Notes under the pieces: model-generated
Seen by the model: only the letters and a program-made list of their open reading frames with translations
Told to the model about the DNA's origin: nothing
Databases searched by the model: none
Shown here: positions 13,258 through 24,514 of the stretch, one piece after another
Position numbering within the stretch: the first letter of the stretch is position 1
Layout of the letters: every line of letters begins with the position of its first letter
Made by a program: the position numbers and the translations under genes
Source: Torymus aiolomorphi
Lineage: Eukaryota; Arthropoda; Insecta; Hymenoptera; Torymidae
Reading direction: 5' to 3'
NCBI GenBank assembly: GCA_036365515.1
Contig: CM070875.1
Coordinates: 92,198,128 to 92,262,127, forward strand
DNA length: 64,000 nt

Positions 13258-14985
13258 CTGCCAATTCATTGGCCCGTAGCTTCCTCAACCGTAATTTGTT
13301 GATTCTTTTAATTAATTTTTAATAACAAAATTTATAATTTTTTAAAAAATTTATTGCATAATTATAATTAAATTCATTTATGAATATTAAAAATTGTTAA
13401 TTTTTAAATTTATTTATTTATTTATTATTTATTTATATCAAATTTATATAAATTTTGAGCTGATAAATAAAGTTATCATTTGAAATAGAAGTAAAATATC
13501 TATATTTTATAATAAAACAAATAGCTATCTCGGTTGTTTTGATATAAACAAAAACGTGTTTTTTTAAAAAAGTTCATAACTCACAAATAAATTATAATGA
13601 TACAGAATATAATGTATTCATAATGCATAATTCATAATTATAATAGATTATAATAGATATCATTTTTAAACATTTTAATTCATTTTGTTGGTTGGTTTTT
13701 TAAAAATTAAAAAAAATTCTTTATAAATTCTGCCGGGGTGAACCTTTATCTATTTAATGAATGTAGAGGTACATAAATCCATAAATCATTTACCATATCA
13801 AGTTCAGTTCTACTTCTTGCGGTTAATCGATGTCACGAAGAAAAGATAAATGCTATATTTCCCAATATGGGGACAAACTAATCCATAATTTCCTATAATT
13901 TCCAATATTGCGACAAATTATCAAAGCACTAGAAAATCCCTTATATGTACGCATAACGCACGACGCACCGAACCGTGTAGGCGTGTATGCAGTACTGCGG
14001 GATTCGTGACTAACCCACAGCTTGTTGGATCCGGCCGGAAGACATACTGCACTACACGCTACCCCGATCGCAGCGCCACCTACTCTTATACTATTTTAAT
14101 TATTCATCAGTTTTGAATACTTAAACTCAAGAATTCAGTCTTGAAAATTCAAACATATTAAATTTTGACGCCAATACTATATACTTTTATAATATACTGA
14201 TGATAACATCATTGGAGTTATGAGTTAAAAAAAAAAAAACACGTTTTTGTTCTTGATGATAACTAAAGATCCGTGATAGATAGAAAATTAATTTTTCTTA
14301 GAAAATATAGGTATTTTAATTCTCTTTCGAATGCCACCAACCCCATTCACAGACATAGAGCCGTTCTAGAGAAATTACGATTTAAAAAAAATGTCAAAAA
14401 ATTTTTACCCTCAAATATCTCTGAAATTTATGGACCAATCATTTTGCCCGAAGAACTCGACCGAGAACTATACAAAATCTACCTCTAAAAAGAATTTTGA
14501 AGCCATAAAGTCAATTTTACTCTTGTAATCATTGGACATACAAAACTTATTTTTTTCATTTTTCAATTTTTTACTCAAAATCTAGCCTACAGAATGTATT
14601 CAAATTTTAACAGATTAGAGCTATTTATATTCTGTATTATCATGATTTTTCTCAAAAAATTGACCTTTAAGTTTAGGAGTTATAAGCTTCTAAAGAAAAA
14701 CATTTTTGTTAATAACAAAAGAAAAGTGATAGCTAAAAACTTTTTTTTTTAGAAAATAGAGGTATTTTATTTCGCTTTCGAACGCTACCCATCAAATTCG
14801 AACAACTCGACCCTATCATTAAAAAAATCAAAAAACTGTTTTGAGAATATCGAAAATTTGAAAAAAAAGCAAAAACGCATCGTCCCAACCAAAAAACGGA
14901 TTTTTGACCCGCCGTCACGCAAAAAAAAACAAAAAAAATGAGACATGTCCGGTCAAAATCGACCGAGTAGAAGCTGAGATCTAGG

Positions 14986-15060
<75 letters not shown>

Positions 15061-15180
15061 GCACGCACGCACACACATTTTCTAAAATCATGTGATTCGA
15101 ACCTCTGTTCGTGTTTCTAGAGCGATTTAACGACTTAAAATTTTACTATTACTTGCTCTAGGAGGAAGCAAAAACTTAAA
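13258..15180. repeat. Dispersed repeat, first copy (paralogue of 61785-63442)
   Basis: Starts CCAATTCATTGGCCCGTAG and runs in the same order as the region at 61785, ending in a CA microsatellite and a GCTTGCTCTAGGAGGAAGC hairpin. This copy holds a 600-bp segment (about 13450-14052) absent from the other, and lacks the 315-bp hammerhead insertion found there. That makes it the empty site for the insertion. Short open frames inside are not conserved between copies. Confidence 0.85.
14991..15078. repeat. (CA)n microsatellite
   Basis: About 44 CA repeats with a GCACGC tail, sitting inside a repeat whose upstream flank reads GTCAAAATCGACCGAGTAG. The same flank-microsatellite pairing occurs at 16207, 21258 and 63231. 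Confidence 0.95.
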
Positions 15181-16029
15181 TCGATCTATAATGGAGATAT
15201 GTTGCGGTACAAGCGTAAAATTTTGTTGAAAATTTAATGTTAGTACACTTTATGGGCCTGAATTTTTTCAGATTTTTTTTGGAGTGGTGCACTATGCCTA
15301 TAAATGCATAAAACCGCGTTCTTTTAGCTATTTTTGGCCTCTGTCCCCTTACTAAAGGCAGTTACGTTAAAATGGATATCACCATCGTATTCTTCGGAAA
15401 AAGTTACACAAAAAACATGTATTTTTCGGCTCTTCAATGGGAAATAACATCGGAAAAATAGACTGCTGGAGACATATGGAATTACTCTTCATCTTGTGAT
15501 TTGTGAATTACCATCTAGATATATTGGTTGTGAGTATTGCATATTCATGTATATTACATGTAGAATGCGGCAGTGTCATTAGTGTTGCCGTAACAAACTT
15601 TGGTAAGACCACGGAGGTAAATGAAACTGATAATAAAAGATTTTTTGTTATTATTGCCTTATTTTTGGATTTTAAACTTGGCCGGTAAAAAAATTATTTG
15701 TCTTTCAAGTCATCCTCTATTATGTTAACCCTTTCAGGGACAGAAGCCACTATAGCGGCACCCTACATTTTTTCAGTTTTTCGTTTACAACTTAGCCATT
15801 TCACACTCAAAATTGCTCAAATGTTTTTCCATTGTATCTTAGGTACTTATGATACATATTTCTAAGCCTAAAAATAAGAACATTTATTTTATTTATTTAT
15901 TTAACCAGATAGATTACATAGAGTAAATCCTATAGAGGTAAATGCAGTTACCTGTACAAAGGCTGGAATAACATTTTATCAAATGTTATAACATCCTCAT
16001 GGACTCCCATTGTAGGATGTTTGCGTTTA
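15085..16029. repeat. Repeat block duplicated at 21310-22275
   Basis: From ATTTTCTAAAATCATGTGATT through GGATGTTTGCGTTTAA, this ~0.94-kb block matches 21310-22275 almost base for base in the same orientation. The two copies bracket the R1-type LINE. It contains hairpin GCTTGCTCTAGGAGGAAGC at about 15152. No supported gene. Confidence 0.88.
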
Positions 16030-16205
16030 AGCTTTTTCTTTGAGAATGCAAAAACACAAAAATGAATTTTTCGAAAATCGAAAATTTGAAATAAAACAAA
16101 AACGCATCGGCGAATCAAAAAGGTGATTTTCTTTCCCCATTCACACAAACAAAAAAATGAGACCTGTCTGGTTAAAATCGATCGAATAGATCCTGAGATA
16201 AAACG

Positions 16206-16206
<1 letters not shown>

Positions 16207-16271
<65 letters not shown>

Positions 16272-16346
16272 GCACGCACGCACGCACGCACGCACACGCA
16301 CACACACAAACACACATACACGCACGCACGCACACACGCACACACA
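16207..16346. repeat. (CA)n / (CACG)n microsatellite 5' of the LINE
   Basis: Pure CA gives way to CACG and mixed CACA/CACG repeats. Long His-Thr and Cys-Val frames across it are microsatellite translations, not genes. Confidence 0.95.
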
Positions 16347-16373
16347 TTTTCTAAAATCATGTGATTCGAAATT

Positions 16374-17693
16374 CGACGAAGAAGGAGGCAACCAGGCAAG
16401 CGCGGCACAAGGGGGATCATCTCTGTGGAGGCTGTGGCGACAAATAGCGGAGAATGATAAGTTGGAGCAACAATCCCTGGATGCCCTGGAACAGAGGATG
16501 ATTTCCATAGAAGATGTGGTGAGTAAAGCCAAGAATATGCACAACATGGTGAAAAACGACCACGTAGCTGCCATGTCATATCTGAGACGAATAATAAAAA
16601 GTAGGCAGAAAAACAAAGAGGCTAAAGCGGCCTTCCAAAGCGAATTGGAAAAGTCGACGAAGCAGACAGAGGGAGCAGAAGGAAACGCCTCAAAGAAGAG
16701 GGTGGCAAATCGCCCACCTGACGACTCAATAGGGAGGGCCAGAAAACTGAGCGTCGGCGAGAATAGATCTACATCCCAGAGGGACAGAATCCCAAGCCCT
16801 GAGAAGACGGGACACGTTCCGTAGGACCAGGGCGAAACGACTGGGAAATAACCAGAAAGCAGAAGAGGAAAGGAGAAAACAAGAAAGAAAATCCTGTCCC
16901 AACAAGAGGCAAGACGGCACCTGGAAAGGTAAGATCGAGGAGAAATCTTCCGAGACCAAAGGCAGAAGCGGTACTCATAAAAGCGAGCGGGGACAACAAG
17001 ATGTCCTACGCCGATATGCTAAAGGAGCTGAAGACTAAGACGTGTCCGGATGAAGTCGGATCCAAGGTGGGCAAGATCCGTAAGACCAGGGATGGAAACA
17101 TGCTCATAGAGCTTCAGAAGGATTTAAAACTAGAGGAGGTAAGCGGAGCTATCCGACAAGCAGTAGGGGCCTAATTGCTAGTAAGACCGATGGTTCCAAC
17201 GGTCACCATAGAGCTAAGAGACCTGGAGGAAACGACCACAGAAGAAGAGATCAGAGACGCTTTTATCGCTGTCCTAGTAGAGGCGACTCCAGATCAAGTC
17301 GAAGTAAAGGCACTCCGTGCAGGACCAAGAGGAACCAAAGTGGCACTCGTAGTGGCACCAGGAGTCATAGCGACCGCAAAGGTGATAAAGCCGGACAAAG
17401 TTAGAGTCGTCTGGGTTTATGCAACAGCCCGCGAAAAGAAGCTAGTCATCAGATGTTTTAAGTGCCTGGAATTCGGACACGTCGCCGCAGAGTGTCCCAG
17501 GGATATCCTGGGGAAGCTGTGTTACAAATGCGGAGAGCCAGGCCACTTGGCTGCAGGGTGCGGCAAGCCATATAAGTGCCTCACTTGCGAAGCTACTGGA
17601 AAACCCCATGGCCACAGAACGGGGGATGTTACATGCACCGCACTACGGATAGCTAGGGGGAAGCTGGACCACCGCCGAAACGGAAATGGCTAA
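16374..17693 (+). pseudogene. LINE ORF1 (gag-like, three CCHC zinc knuckles), broken
   Basis: Charged N-terminal segment, then [11 protein letters not shown] (from about 17001) and VGKIRKTRDGNMLIEL, then the RNA-binding part VPTVTIELRDLEETTTEEEI. The C-terminus has CFKCLEFGHVAAEC, CYKCGEPGHLAAGC and a third Cys/His cluster CLTCEATGKPHGH. The frame is lost near 16820 and a TAA interrupts at about 17172. ORF1 overlaps the ORF2 start by 8 bases (17686-17693). The protein would coat LINE RNA. No start codon is visible because the frame runs back into the microsatellite. Confidence 0.85.
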
Positions 17694-20600
17694 CTTCCCT
17701 AGCGTGAACATGCTGCAGATCAACCTTAACCGGTCTCAGGATGCACAAGACCTTGCCATACGGACCGCGAGGGAAAGAGAAGTAGGTATACTCGTTATCT
17801 CGGAGCAAAACCGAGATCTCCGCGATGCGATGTGGTTTAAGGACAAGAGAGGCGATGCGGCAATATACATCTGCAAGGACGAATACTACAGGGCCAGAGA
17901 AGTGGTATCTGGTAATGGCTATGTAGATATAGCTCTAGGGCAGCTGGCCATATTCAGTTACTACTTCTCTCCGAATGTCGCGGACGCGCTGGTAGAGATA
18001 GACCTGGCTGCGCTAGAGGAACACATCCGAAAGTGGAAGGGCCCACTTATCTTGGCGGGCGACTTTAATGCCAAAGCAAGGGCATGGACAGGAGGGCCCC
18101 GGGACCCAAGAGGCGACCTACTTGAAGAAATGATGGCGACCTATAATCTCGTAGTGGCAAACCAACCTGGCGTGCACACTTACGAGAAAGGTATTGCTAG
18201 ATCGGTCTTAGATCTGGTATTTGCATCACCGGAAGTAACAAAGACATCTCATCCTGGGAGGTGTTAGACGCAGAGTCACTCAGCGATCACCGATATATAT
18301 CGACGAAACTCCTAAGCAGAACCAAAGAAGGAAGTACAAAACGAAAGGAGGACGGTCCTTTCAAAAGATGGACAGCGACAAATTCCTACAGCGAATTAGC
18401 GCAGCTAATTTGGAACGTTCTGCTACAGCAGAGGAAGCAGCAGAAGCACTTATCAAGACCATAGCGGATGCGTGTGATGCGTCGATGCCTCGCAGGCCGT
18501 CAACCTACCACAGGAAACCAGCCTACTGGTGGAATGAGAAGCTTCAAGACTAAGGAATGAGTGCAACAATCGTAGAAGGGACTTCCAGAGGGCTAGGAAA
18601 GCGAATAGATCAAATGCGATAGAGGAACAAGAGGCATACAAAGAGGCCAGGGGGATGCTCAGAGTAGCAATCCGTAAATCTAAAACTGAGAGCTGGAAAA
18701 ACCGCATTGAGACGATCAACGGCGACCCATGGGACCTACCCTACAAGATCATGATGAATAAACTCCGGAGGTCGCAAGGATCAAGCGTGCCGGAAGACGA
18801 AGAAAGCCTGCGTAAAATTGTGAAAGTACTATTCCCAACGGGAGGGCCTAGGACTAGCTTCCCAAACCTAGAACACAGAGAAGCAGGAGAGCCCTTTAGC
18901 CCCCAAGAACTGAAGGCAGCAGCGAGCAGACTAACCTCTGGCAAAAGTCCGGGACTGGACGGGATTCCGAATGAAGTGGTGCGCCTGATAGCGAAAAAGA
19001 ATCCCGAGATGCTAACGAGCGTCTTTAACAAATGCCTAGAGGAAGGAATTTTCCCCGACAGATGGAAAAGGCAAAAATTGGTCTTGATACCCAAGAGTAC
19101 TCAGGCCACGGCCGCTGATTCTTCATCATTCAGATCATTGGGAATGATTGACTGAACGGGCAAACTGTTCGAGAGGCTTATTCTCAATAGAATGGAGAAG
19201 GTGTGCGAAGAAGAGGACAACAAGGGAATTTCCGCAGCCCAGTTCGGCTTCCGCAAGGGGCTGTCAACAATCCACGCATTGAAGAAGGTAGAAGAGAGAG
19301 TCTCGGAGGCTCTTTACGAACTACCAAGCCCGGGAGGATTCTGCGCCATAATTGCGCTAGACGTTAAGAATGCGTTTAACTCCGCTAGTTGGGAGTGCAT
19401 TTACCAGGCTTTGGCAGAAGAGAAGAAAATACCCCAATACCTTCTCAGGATTATGGACAGCTACCTAAAGGATAGAAAACTAATAATAGTATCCGAGGAA
19501 GGCAGAATAGTTACAGATCTATCAGCAGGAGTACCGCAAGGATCGATAAAGGGCCCCTTCCTGTGGACCTGCATGTACGACGGGCTATTGAGGATGAAAC
19601 TACGGAACGGGGCATCGCTGGTTGGGTTTGCCGACGACTTGGCCCTACTAGTGGTGGCAGAAAAGGCATGGCTAGTGGAGATAATTGCTAATGAAGCCCT
19701 GGAGCTGATCGCTGAATGGCTGACCAGCAGATCTTTGCAACTAACGGTGCGCAAATGTGAGGCGATATTGGTAACACGTCGAAGAAAGTACGATGCTCCC
19801 CGGTTTGAGATCAACGGGGAAGTAATCCCTCTCAAACAGGAGATAAAGTACTTGGGAGTGTGGCTAGACAGGAAATGGTCCTTCAAGCACCATGGAAGCT
19901 TCAAGCAAGCAGCAGCGAAGGCGTCGGTTGCTTGCACATCACTGATGCGGCTTATACCCAACGTAGGTGGGCCGTGGCAGGCACGCAGGCACTTGCTGGC
20001 AACAGTGGTAGAGTCGATTCAGCTGTACGGGGCACCTACTTGGGCAGATTGCACTCCTGCTTATCTAGTGGATAAGCACATGGGCGCAGTGCAGCGTAAG
20101 ATGAATCTGCGGATAATCAGTGGATGGCGGACACTGTCAAGAGATGCGGCAAACGTACTTTCAGGGGTTCCTCCGATCAGATTCTAGCTCTTGAGAGGAA
20201 AGAAATATGGGTCAAACAGGAGGAGTACCGGCATAGACAAGGACACTTACCCGAAAAAGAGAGGAACATCATACGGGGGAAAGCAAGAGAGACCCTTTTC
20301 AAGAGATGGCAAGAGGAATGGAACTCGCCGAAGGACGGAAGATGGACGCATGCGCTCATACCAAAGATCAAGGAGTGGGTACTCCGAGAACACGGCTCGA
20401 TGGGATACCGCCTCACCCAAGGACTCAGCGGCCACGGGTGTTCTGGAGCGTATCGAGCCACGAGAGGGCATAGACCAAACAGCAGCTGCCGACTATGCGG
20501 TGAACAAGAAGACGACGGGGAATACACGATATTCGCGTGCCCCGTGCACGAGCAGGACAGGAGGGAATTAGCAGCACAAGTCGGTACGCTATTGTCGAAA

Positions 20601-20720
20601 GACAACATAGTAGCGACCATGATCAAGTCATCAGAGAGTTGGGACAGAATAGCTTCTTTCATCAAGAGGGCAATCAAGGCTAAAGAAGAGAAGGAGAGAG
20701 AAATGAGAAGAAAAGACTGA
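17686..20720 (+). pseudogene. LINE ORF2 (APE endonuclease + reverse transcriptase), broken
   Basis: The endonuclease begins MLQINLNRSQDAQDLA, with AGDFNAKARAW and, after a frameshift near 18245, SDHRYI. A region rich in Arg and Lys follows, then the reverse transcriptase: SGKSPGLDGIPNEV, FGFRKGLS, LDVKNAFNSASW, VPQGSIKGPF and the catalytic FADD. The C-terminal motif CRLCGEQEDDG…FACPVH is typical of R1-type elements. Lesions: frameshifts near 18245, 18370 and 20180, a stop at about 18551, and a TGA at 19153 inside the RT. The product would nick target DNA and prime reverse transcription there, but this copy is dead. Confidence 0.88.
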
Positions 20721-20927
20721 TAGGCTAAGAAATACAGCTTCCGAAGAGGGGTGCTCCGGGACCAGAGCAAGCACCACCGAAGTAATACTGAAAAGGAGTT
20801 CCGGTGGAAACTAGATGTTGCAAGGGCTATCAAACGAGGGGGGGTTTTTAGTCGGTAGGAATCTCGACACTACCCATTTCATGGGTGTCTTATGAAAGAT
20901 TTTCCCTCCTCAGGCAAAAAAAAAAAA

Positions 20928-20996
20928 CATACATACATACGTACATACATACATACATATATACATACATTTTAACATACATACATACATACATTT
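20928..20996. repeat. (ACAT)n microsatellite at LINE 3' junction
   Basis: Two runs of ACAT separated by TTTTA, followed by ATTTTCTAAAA, the same phrase that follows the CA repeats elsewhere. It is probably the target repeat of the LINE. Confidence 0.9.
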
Positions 20997-21059
20997 TCTA
21001 AAAACCTATAATTCTGACTCAGGGACCTCAAAAACATCGAAATTCATCAAAATATTTGA

Positions 21060-21260
21060 TTCGAAAATTTTCACCGTTACAAAGCTTTCTCTTTGAGAAA
21101 GCAAAAACACAAAAATGAATTTTTATCGAAAATTCGAAATAAAACAAAAACGCATCGGCGAATCAAAAAGATGATTTTCTTTCCCCATTCACACAAACAA
21201 ACAAAAAAATGAGACCTGTCTGGTTAAAATCGATCGAATAGATCCTGAGATAAGACGGCA

Positions 21261-21291
<31 letters not shown>

Positions 21292-22275
21292 GCGCGCACG
21301 CACACACATTTTCTAAAATCATGTGATTCGAAATTCTATCACCTCTGTTCGTGTTTCTAGAGCGATTTAACGACTTAAAATTTTACTATTACAAAGCTTG
21401 CTCTAGGAGGAAGCAAAAACGTAAATCGATCTATAATGGAGATATCTTGCGGTACAGGCGTAAAATTTTGTTGAAAATTTAATGTTTGTACACTTTATGG
21501 GCCTGAATTTTTTCAAATTTTTTTTGGAGTGGTGCACTATGCCTATAAATGCATAAAACCGCTTTCTTTTAGCTATTTTTGGCCTCTGTCCCCTTACTAA
21601 AGGCAGTTACGTTAAAATGGATAGCACCATCGTATTCTTCGGGAAAAGTTACACAAAAAACATGTATTTTTCGGCTCTTCAATGGAAAATAACATCGGAA
21701 AAATAGACTGCTGGAGACATATGGAATTACTCTTCATCTTGTGATTTGTGAATTACCATCTAGATATATTGGTTGTGAGTATTGCATATTCACGTATATT
21801 ACATGTAGAATGCGGTAGTGTCATTAGTTTTGCTGTAACAAACTTTGATAAGACCACGGAGGTAAATGAAACTGATAATAAAAGATTTTTTGTTATTATT
21901 GCCTTATTTTTGGATTTTAAACTTGGCCGGTAAAAAAATTATTTGCTTTCAAGTCATCCTCTATTATGTTAACCCTTTCAGGGACAGAAGCCACTATAGC
22001 GGCACCCTACATTTTTTCAGTTTTTCGTTTACAACTTAGCCATTTCACACTCAAAATTGCTCAAATGTTTTTCCATTGTATCTTAGGTACTTATGATACA
22101 TATTTCTAAGCCTAAAAATAAGAACATTTATTTTATTTATTTATTTAACCAGATAGATTACATATAGTAAACCCTATAGAGGTAAACGCAGTTACCTGTA
22201 CAAAGGCTGGAATAACATTTTATCAAATGTTATAACATCCTCATGGACTCCCATTGTAGGATGTTTGCGTTTAAT
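21060..22275. repeat. Microsatellite-bearing repeat, copy downstream of the LINE
   Basis: Begins with hairpin AAAGCTTTCTCTTTGAGAAAGC (about 21078-21097). It continues through the AACAAAAACGCATCGGCGAA and GAGACCTGTCTGGTTAAAAT phrases, a CA/CG microsatellite (21258-21308), a second hairpin (AAAGCTTGCTCTAGGAGGAAGC, about 21392), and on to the block shared with 15085-16029. No gene supported. Confidence 0.85.
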
Positions 22276-22441
22276 AAATCCTTAAAAACTAACTTAAAAC
22301 TAGTATCCCAATTTACAACAACATATCTATAAAATTTACAAGATTAACTACAACAAATAGTTGCCAAACATTTGTAATAAACATCTACATAGACTTTATA
22401 AATTTCTTAATGTTTTTCTTAATAGTTACTAGCGAAAATAC

Positions 22442-22620
22442 CTCACTCGCTAACGCTCTCTCGGTTTGTGTTATGTTATTTAAGTATACGTTTTAAAATT
22501 TTTTAAAACATGATACCAAATATATTTTAATAATATTTAAATTAATTATCTAAGTAACATTGATATTCAATTTATACTAAAATAAATAATGCAACATAAT
22601 CCGAGAGAGCGTTAGTGAGC
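22442..22620. mobile_element. Small MITE (~179 bp)
   Basis: The left end CTCACTCGCTAACGCTCTCTC is inverted at the right as GAGAGAGCGTTAGTGAGC, with weaker pairing further in (TTATGTTATTTAAG against AATAAATAATGCAACATAA). No coding content; family not assigned. The 160 bases before it show nothing recognisable. Confidence 0.7.
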
Positions 22621-22769
22621 TTCTATATTTATTAAATTTCGAGCCAATTTCCTATTTATTAAATAGAGAAATGACTTAAAAAATTATTTCATAGCAATCT
22701 TAGAATTAGCTATTTTTCGTATCCCTTTACTATCGTTATTCCTATTTTGGATAGAATAATCTTGAATAA

Positions 22770-24320
22770 TTGAACCATAATGAAAGAATGACTCAGCAGA
22801 CATGTTTTATCAATTTGTATAAAAATATATCTAATAACAATGTAATCGATCTTACTGATGAACCTGATTCGGATGAAGTGATTATAGATACATTTAACAA
22901 TTTCTCAATTAATAAAAAAAAGTATTGCTATGATAGTAATAGTACAAATTGTGCAACTGAAAATAGTGTAACTAACTTAGAAGAAAAAAAAATATACTGA
23001 TAATTTTGAGGAAAAAAAAAGATACTAAATTATCTAAAAATAAGCTTTAATACTTAAAAAATAAAAACAAAATTTTAGAAATAAAAAAAAGAAAAAACAA
23101 AATATTAAAGAATAAAGTTAAGAAAAATGTAAAAGAAGAAAATGCAGCAAAAAGTCGATTATATTATAAAAAAAAACGACATCAAATTTTAGAGTACAAG
23201 AAATACAAAAAAATAAATAATACAATATTCAAACAAGTTTATATAGCAAATACTTTAATAAATGAAAACTTAATATCGAAAAATAATGTTGGTAACTTAC
23301 AATTAGATCTTACATGTAAGTTTTTCAATGCAAAACATTATCCTTTTGAACTATCTCGAGACAAAAACTTTTTCACCTGTTGTCATAAAGGAAAAGTAAG
23401 TTTACGAGAAGATCCTATATATCCACGAGAAATTGCAGAATTAGCATATCGGAAACACTTTTGTAAGTGAAAATTTTAAATGTATTAGATATTATAACAA
23501 TGCCTTAGCCTTCGCCAGTTTTGGAGCTACTTTTGCGAAATTACCTGATAAAGATCCTTCTGTCGTACAGATATGTGGACAAGTTTCCCATAGTACATAT
23601 GCACTGCAACCCAATAAAGAAGATAGACGAAAGTATCGGTAATTTTACATTCTTGACAATAAAGAAGCAAGTAAAAATCGATATATTGATAATTTTAAAT
23701 GTTCAATGCCAATAATAAAACAATTAGATATTATAATAAGAAGATTGAATCCATACTCAGAGGCCTACAAGATGATGCACGAAGTAGAAAATCAAGAAAA
23801 GGCATGTTCGATTAAAAACGGGACTCAACCGGCACTAGTAAAAGTGTTAATTATAAGAAATCCAAAAGACAAACATAGATATAATCAAGCTACGTGTAAT
23901 GAAGTAGCTGTTGTTTTCTTTTTGGAGTAAATGGCGAACCACCAATCGAAAGAGATATCTGTATACATTCTAAGTCTGATGGGCCTATAAATATACCTTG
24001 CATAAGTTAGCACGTTGATCCTATGACGTATCCGCTAATGTACCCTGCAGGTAGTTTTGGATGGATGCCTAATATGAAATATCGTAATGGTAAAAATAAT
24101 ATCACATCTCTACAATTTTATTCGTACAAATTAAGCATTGGAGATGGTTTTAATCCATTTTTGAATTTAGGAAAATTAACACAACATTATATCGTTGATG
24201 CATGGATAAAAGTAAAAAGTTCTAGATTATATTATTTAAAAAGACAACAATATACAACCTGTTCGGAAAATGTATGTTTTGCTAAACACGGTCGTGTAGA
24301 GGGCAAAATTCTAAGACAAA
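22770..24320 (+). pseudogene. Helitron Rep/helicase-like N-terminal fragment, degenerate
   Basis: Frame pieces include LTCKFFNAKHYPFELSRD, FFTCCHKGKVSL, NPKDKHRYNQATCNEVA, and then HVDPMTYPLMYPAGSFGWMP with LQFYSYKLSIGDGFNPFLNL and YIVDAWIKV. This order is that of the helitron_like_N domain that precedes the HUH (Rep) nuclease in Helitron proteins. An Asp/Asn-rich leader frame lies at 22770-23000. At least four frameshifts or stops break it. It ends abruptly near 24320, before the HUH and helicase domains, where GC-rich sequence leads to a minisatellite. No Helitron terminus (CTRR with hairpin) was identified. Confidence 0.8.
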
Positions 24321-24514
24321 AGTCCCTGTGCCGTTTTTGCAAATTTTGCATATTAACGCCGTTACAGGCGATCAAAAGTTCAATAAACCAGCCAATCAGC
24401 TCCGACGTCGGCGCGCGCGACAGAGAAGTAGGGGGAGCTCCAGAGCTACGGCCGCAGGAGTGGGAGAGGCGCGACATCAGCGCTTCGGCCACTGGAGACG
24501 GGCACTCCGGCATC

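Larger units (their letters stand above)
16374..20916 (+). mobile_element. R1-clade non-LTR retrotransposon (Waldo/Mino-like), degenerate
   Basis: Two overlapping open regions encode a gag-like protein with CCHC knuckles and an endonuclease-reverse transcriptase with a C-terminal CCHC motif, the R1-clade layout. The 3' untranslated part (20721-20916) ends in an A-run that passes straight into (ACAT)n. Waldo elements are known to insert in ACAY repeats and Mino elements in AC repeats. Here the 5' flank is CA-rich and the 3' flank is ACAT, which fits that target habit. The element has several frameshifts and stops and seems to lack the very 5' end. Confidence 0.88.

Noticed and set aside
16123..16824. 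Long His-Thr frame across the CA microsatellite
   Set aside because: The N-terminal part is translation of the repeat; only sequence after about 16374 belongs to the LINE ORF1.
22770..24320. Possible intact Helitron
   Set aside because: Multiple frameshifts; the HUH and helicase domains and the terminal hairpin are absent.
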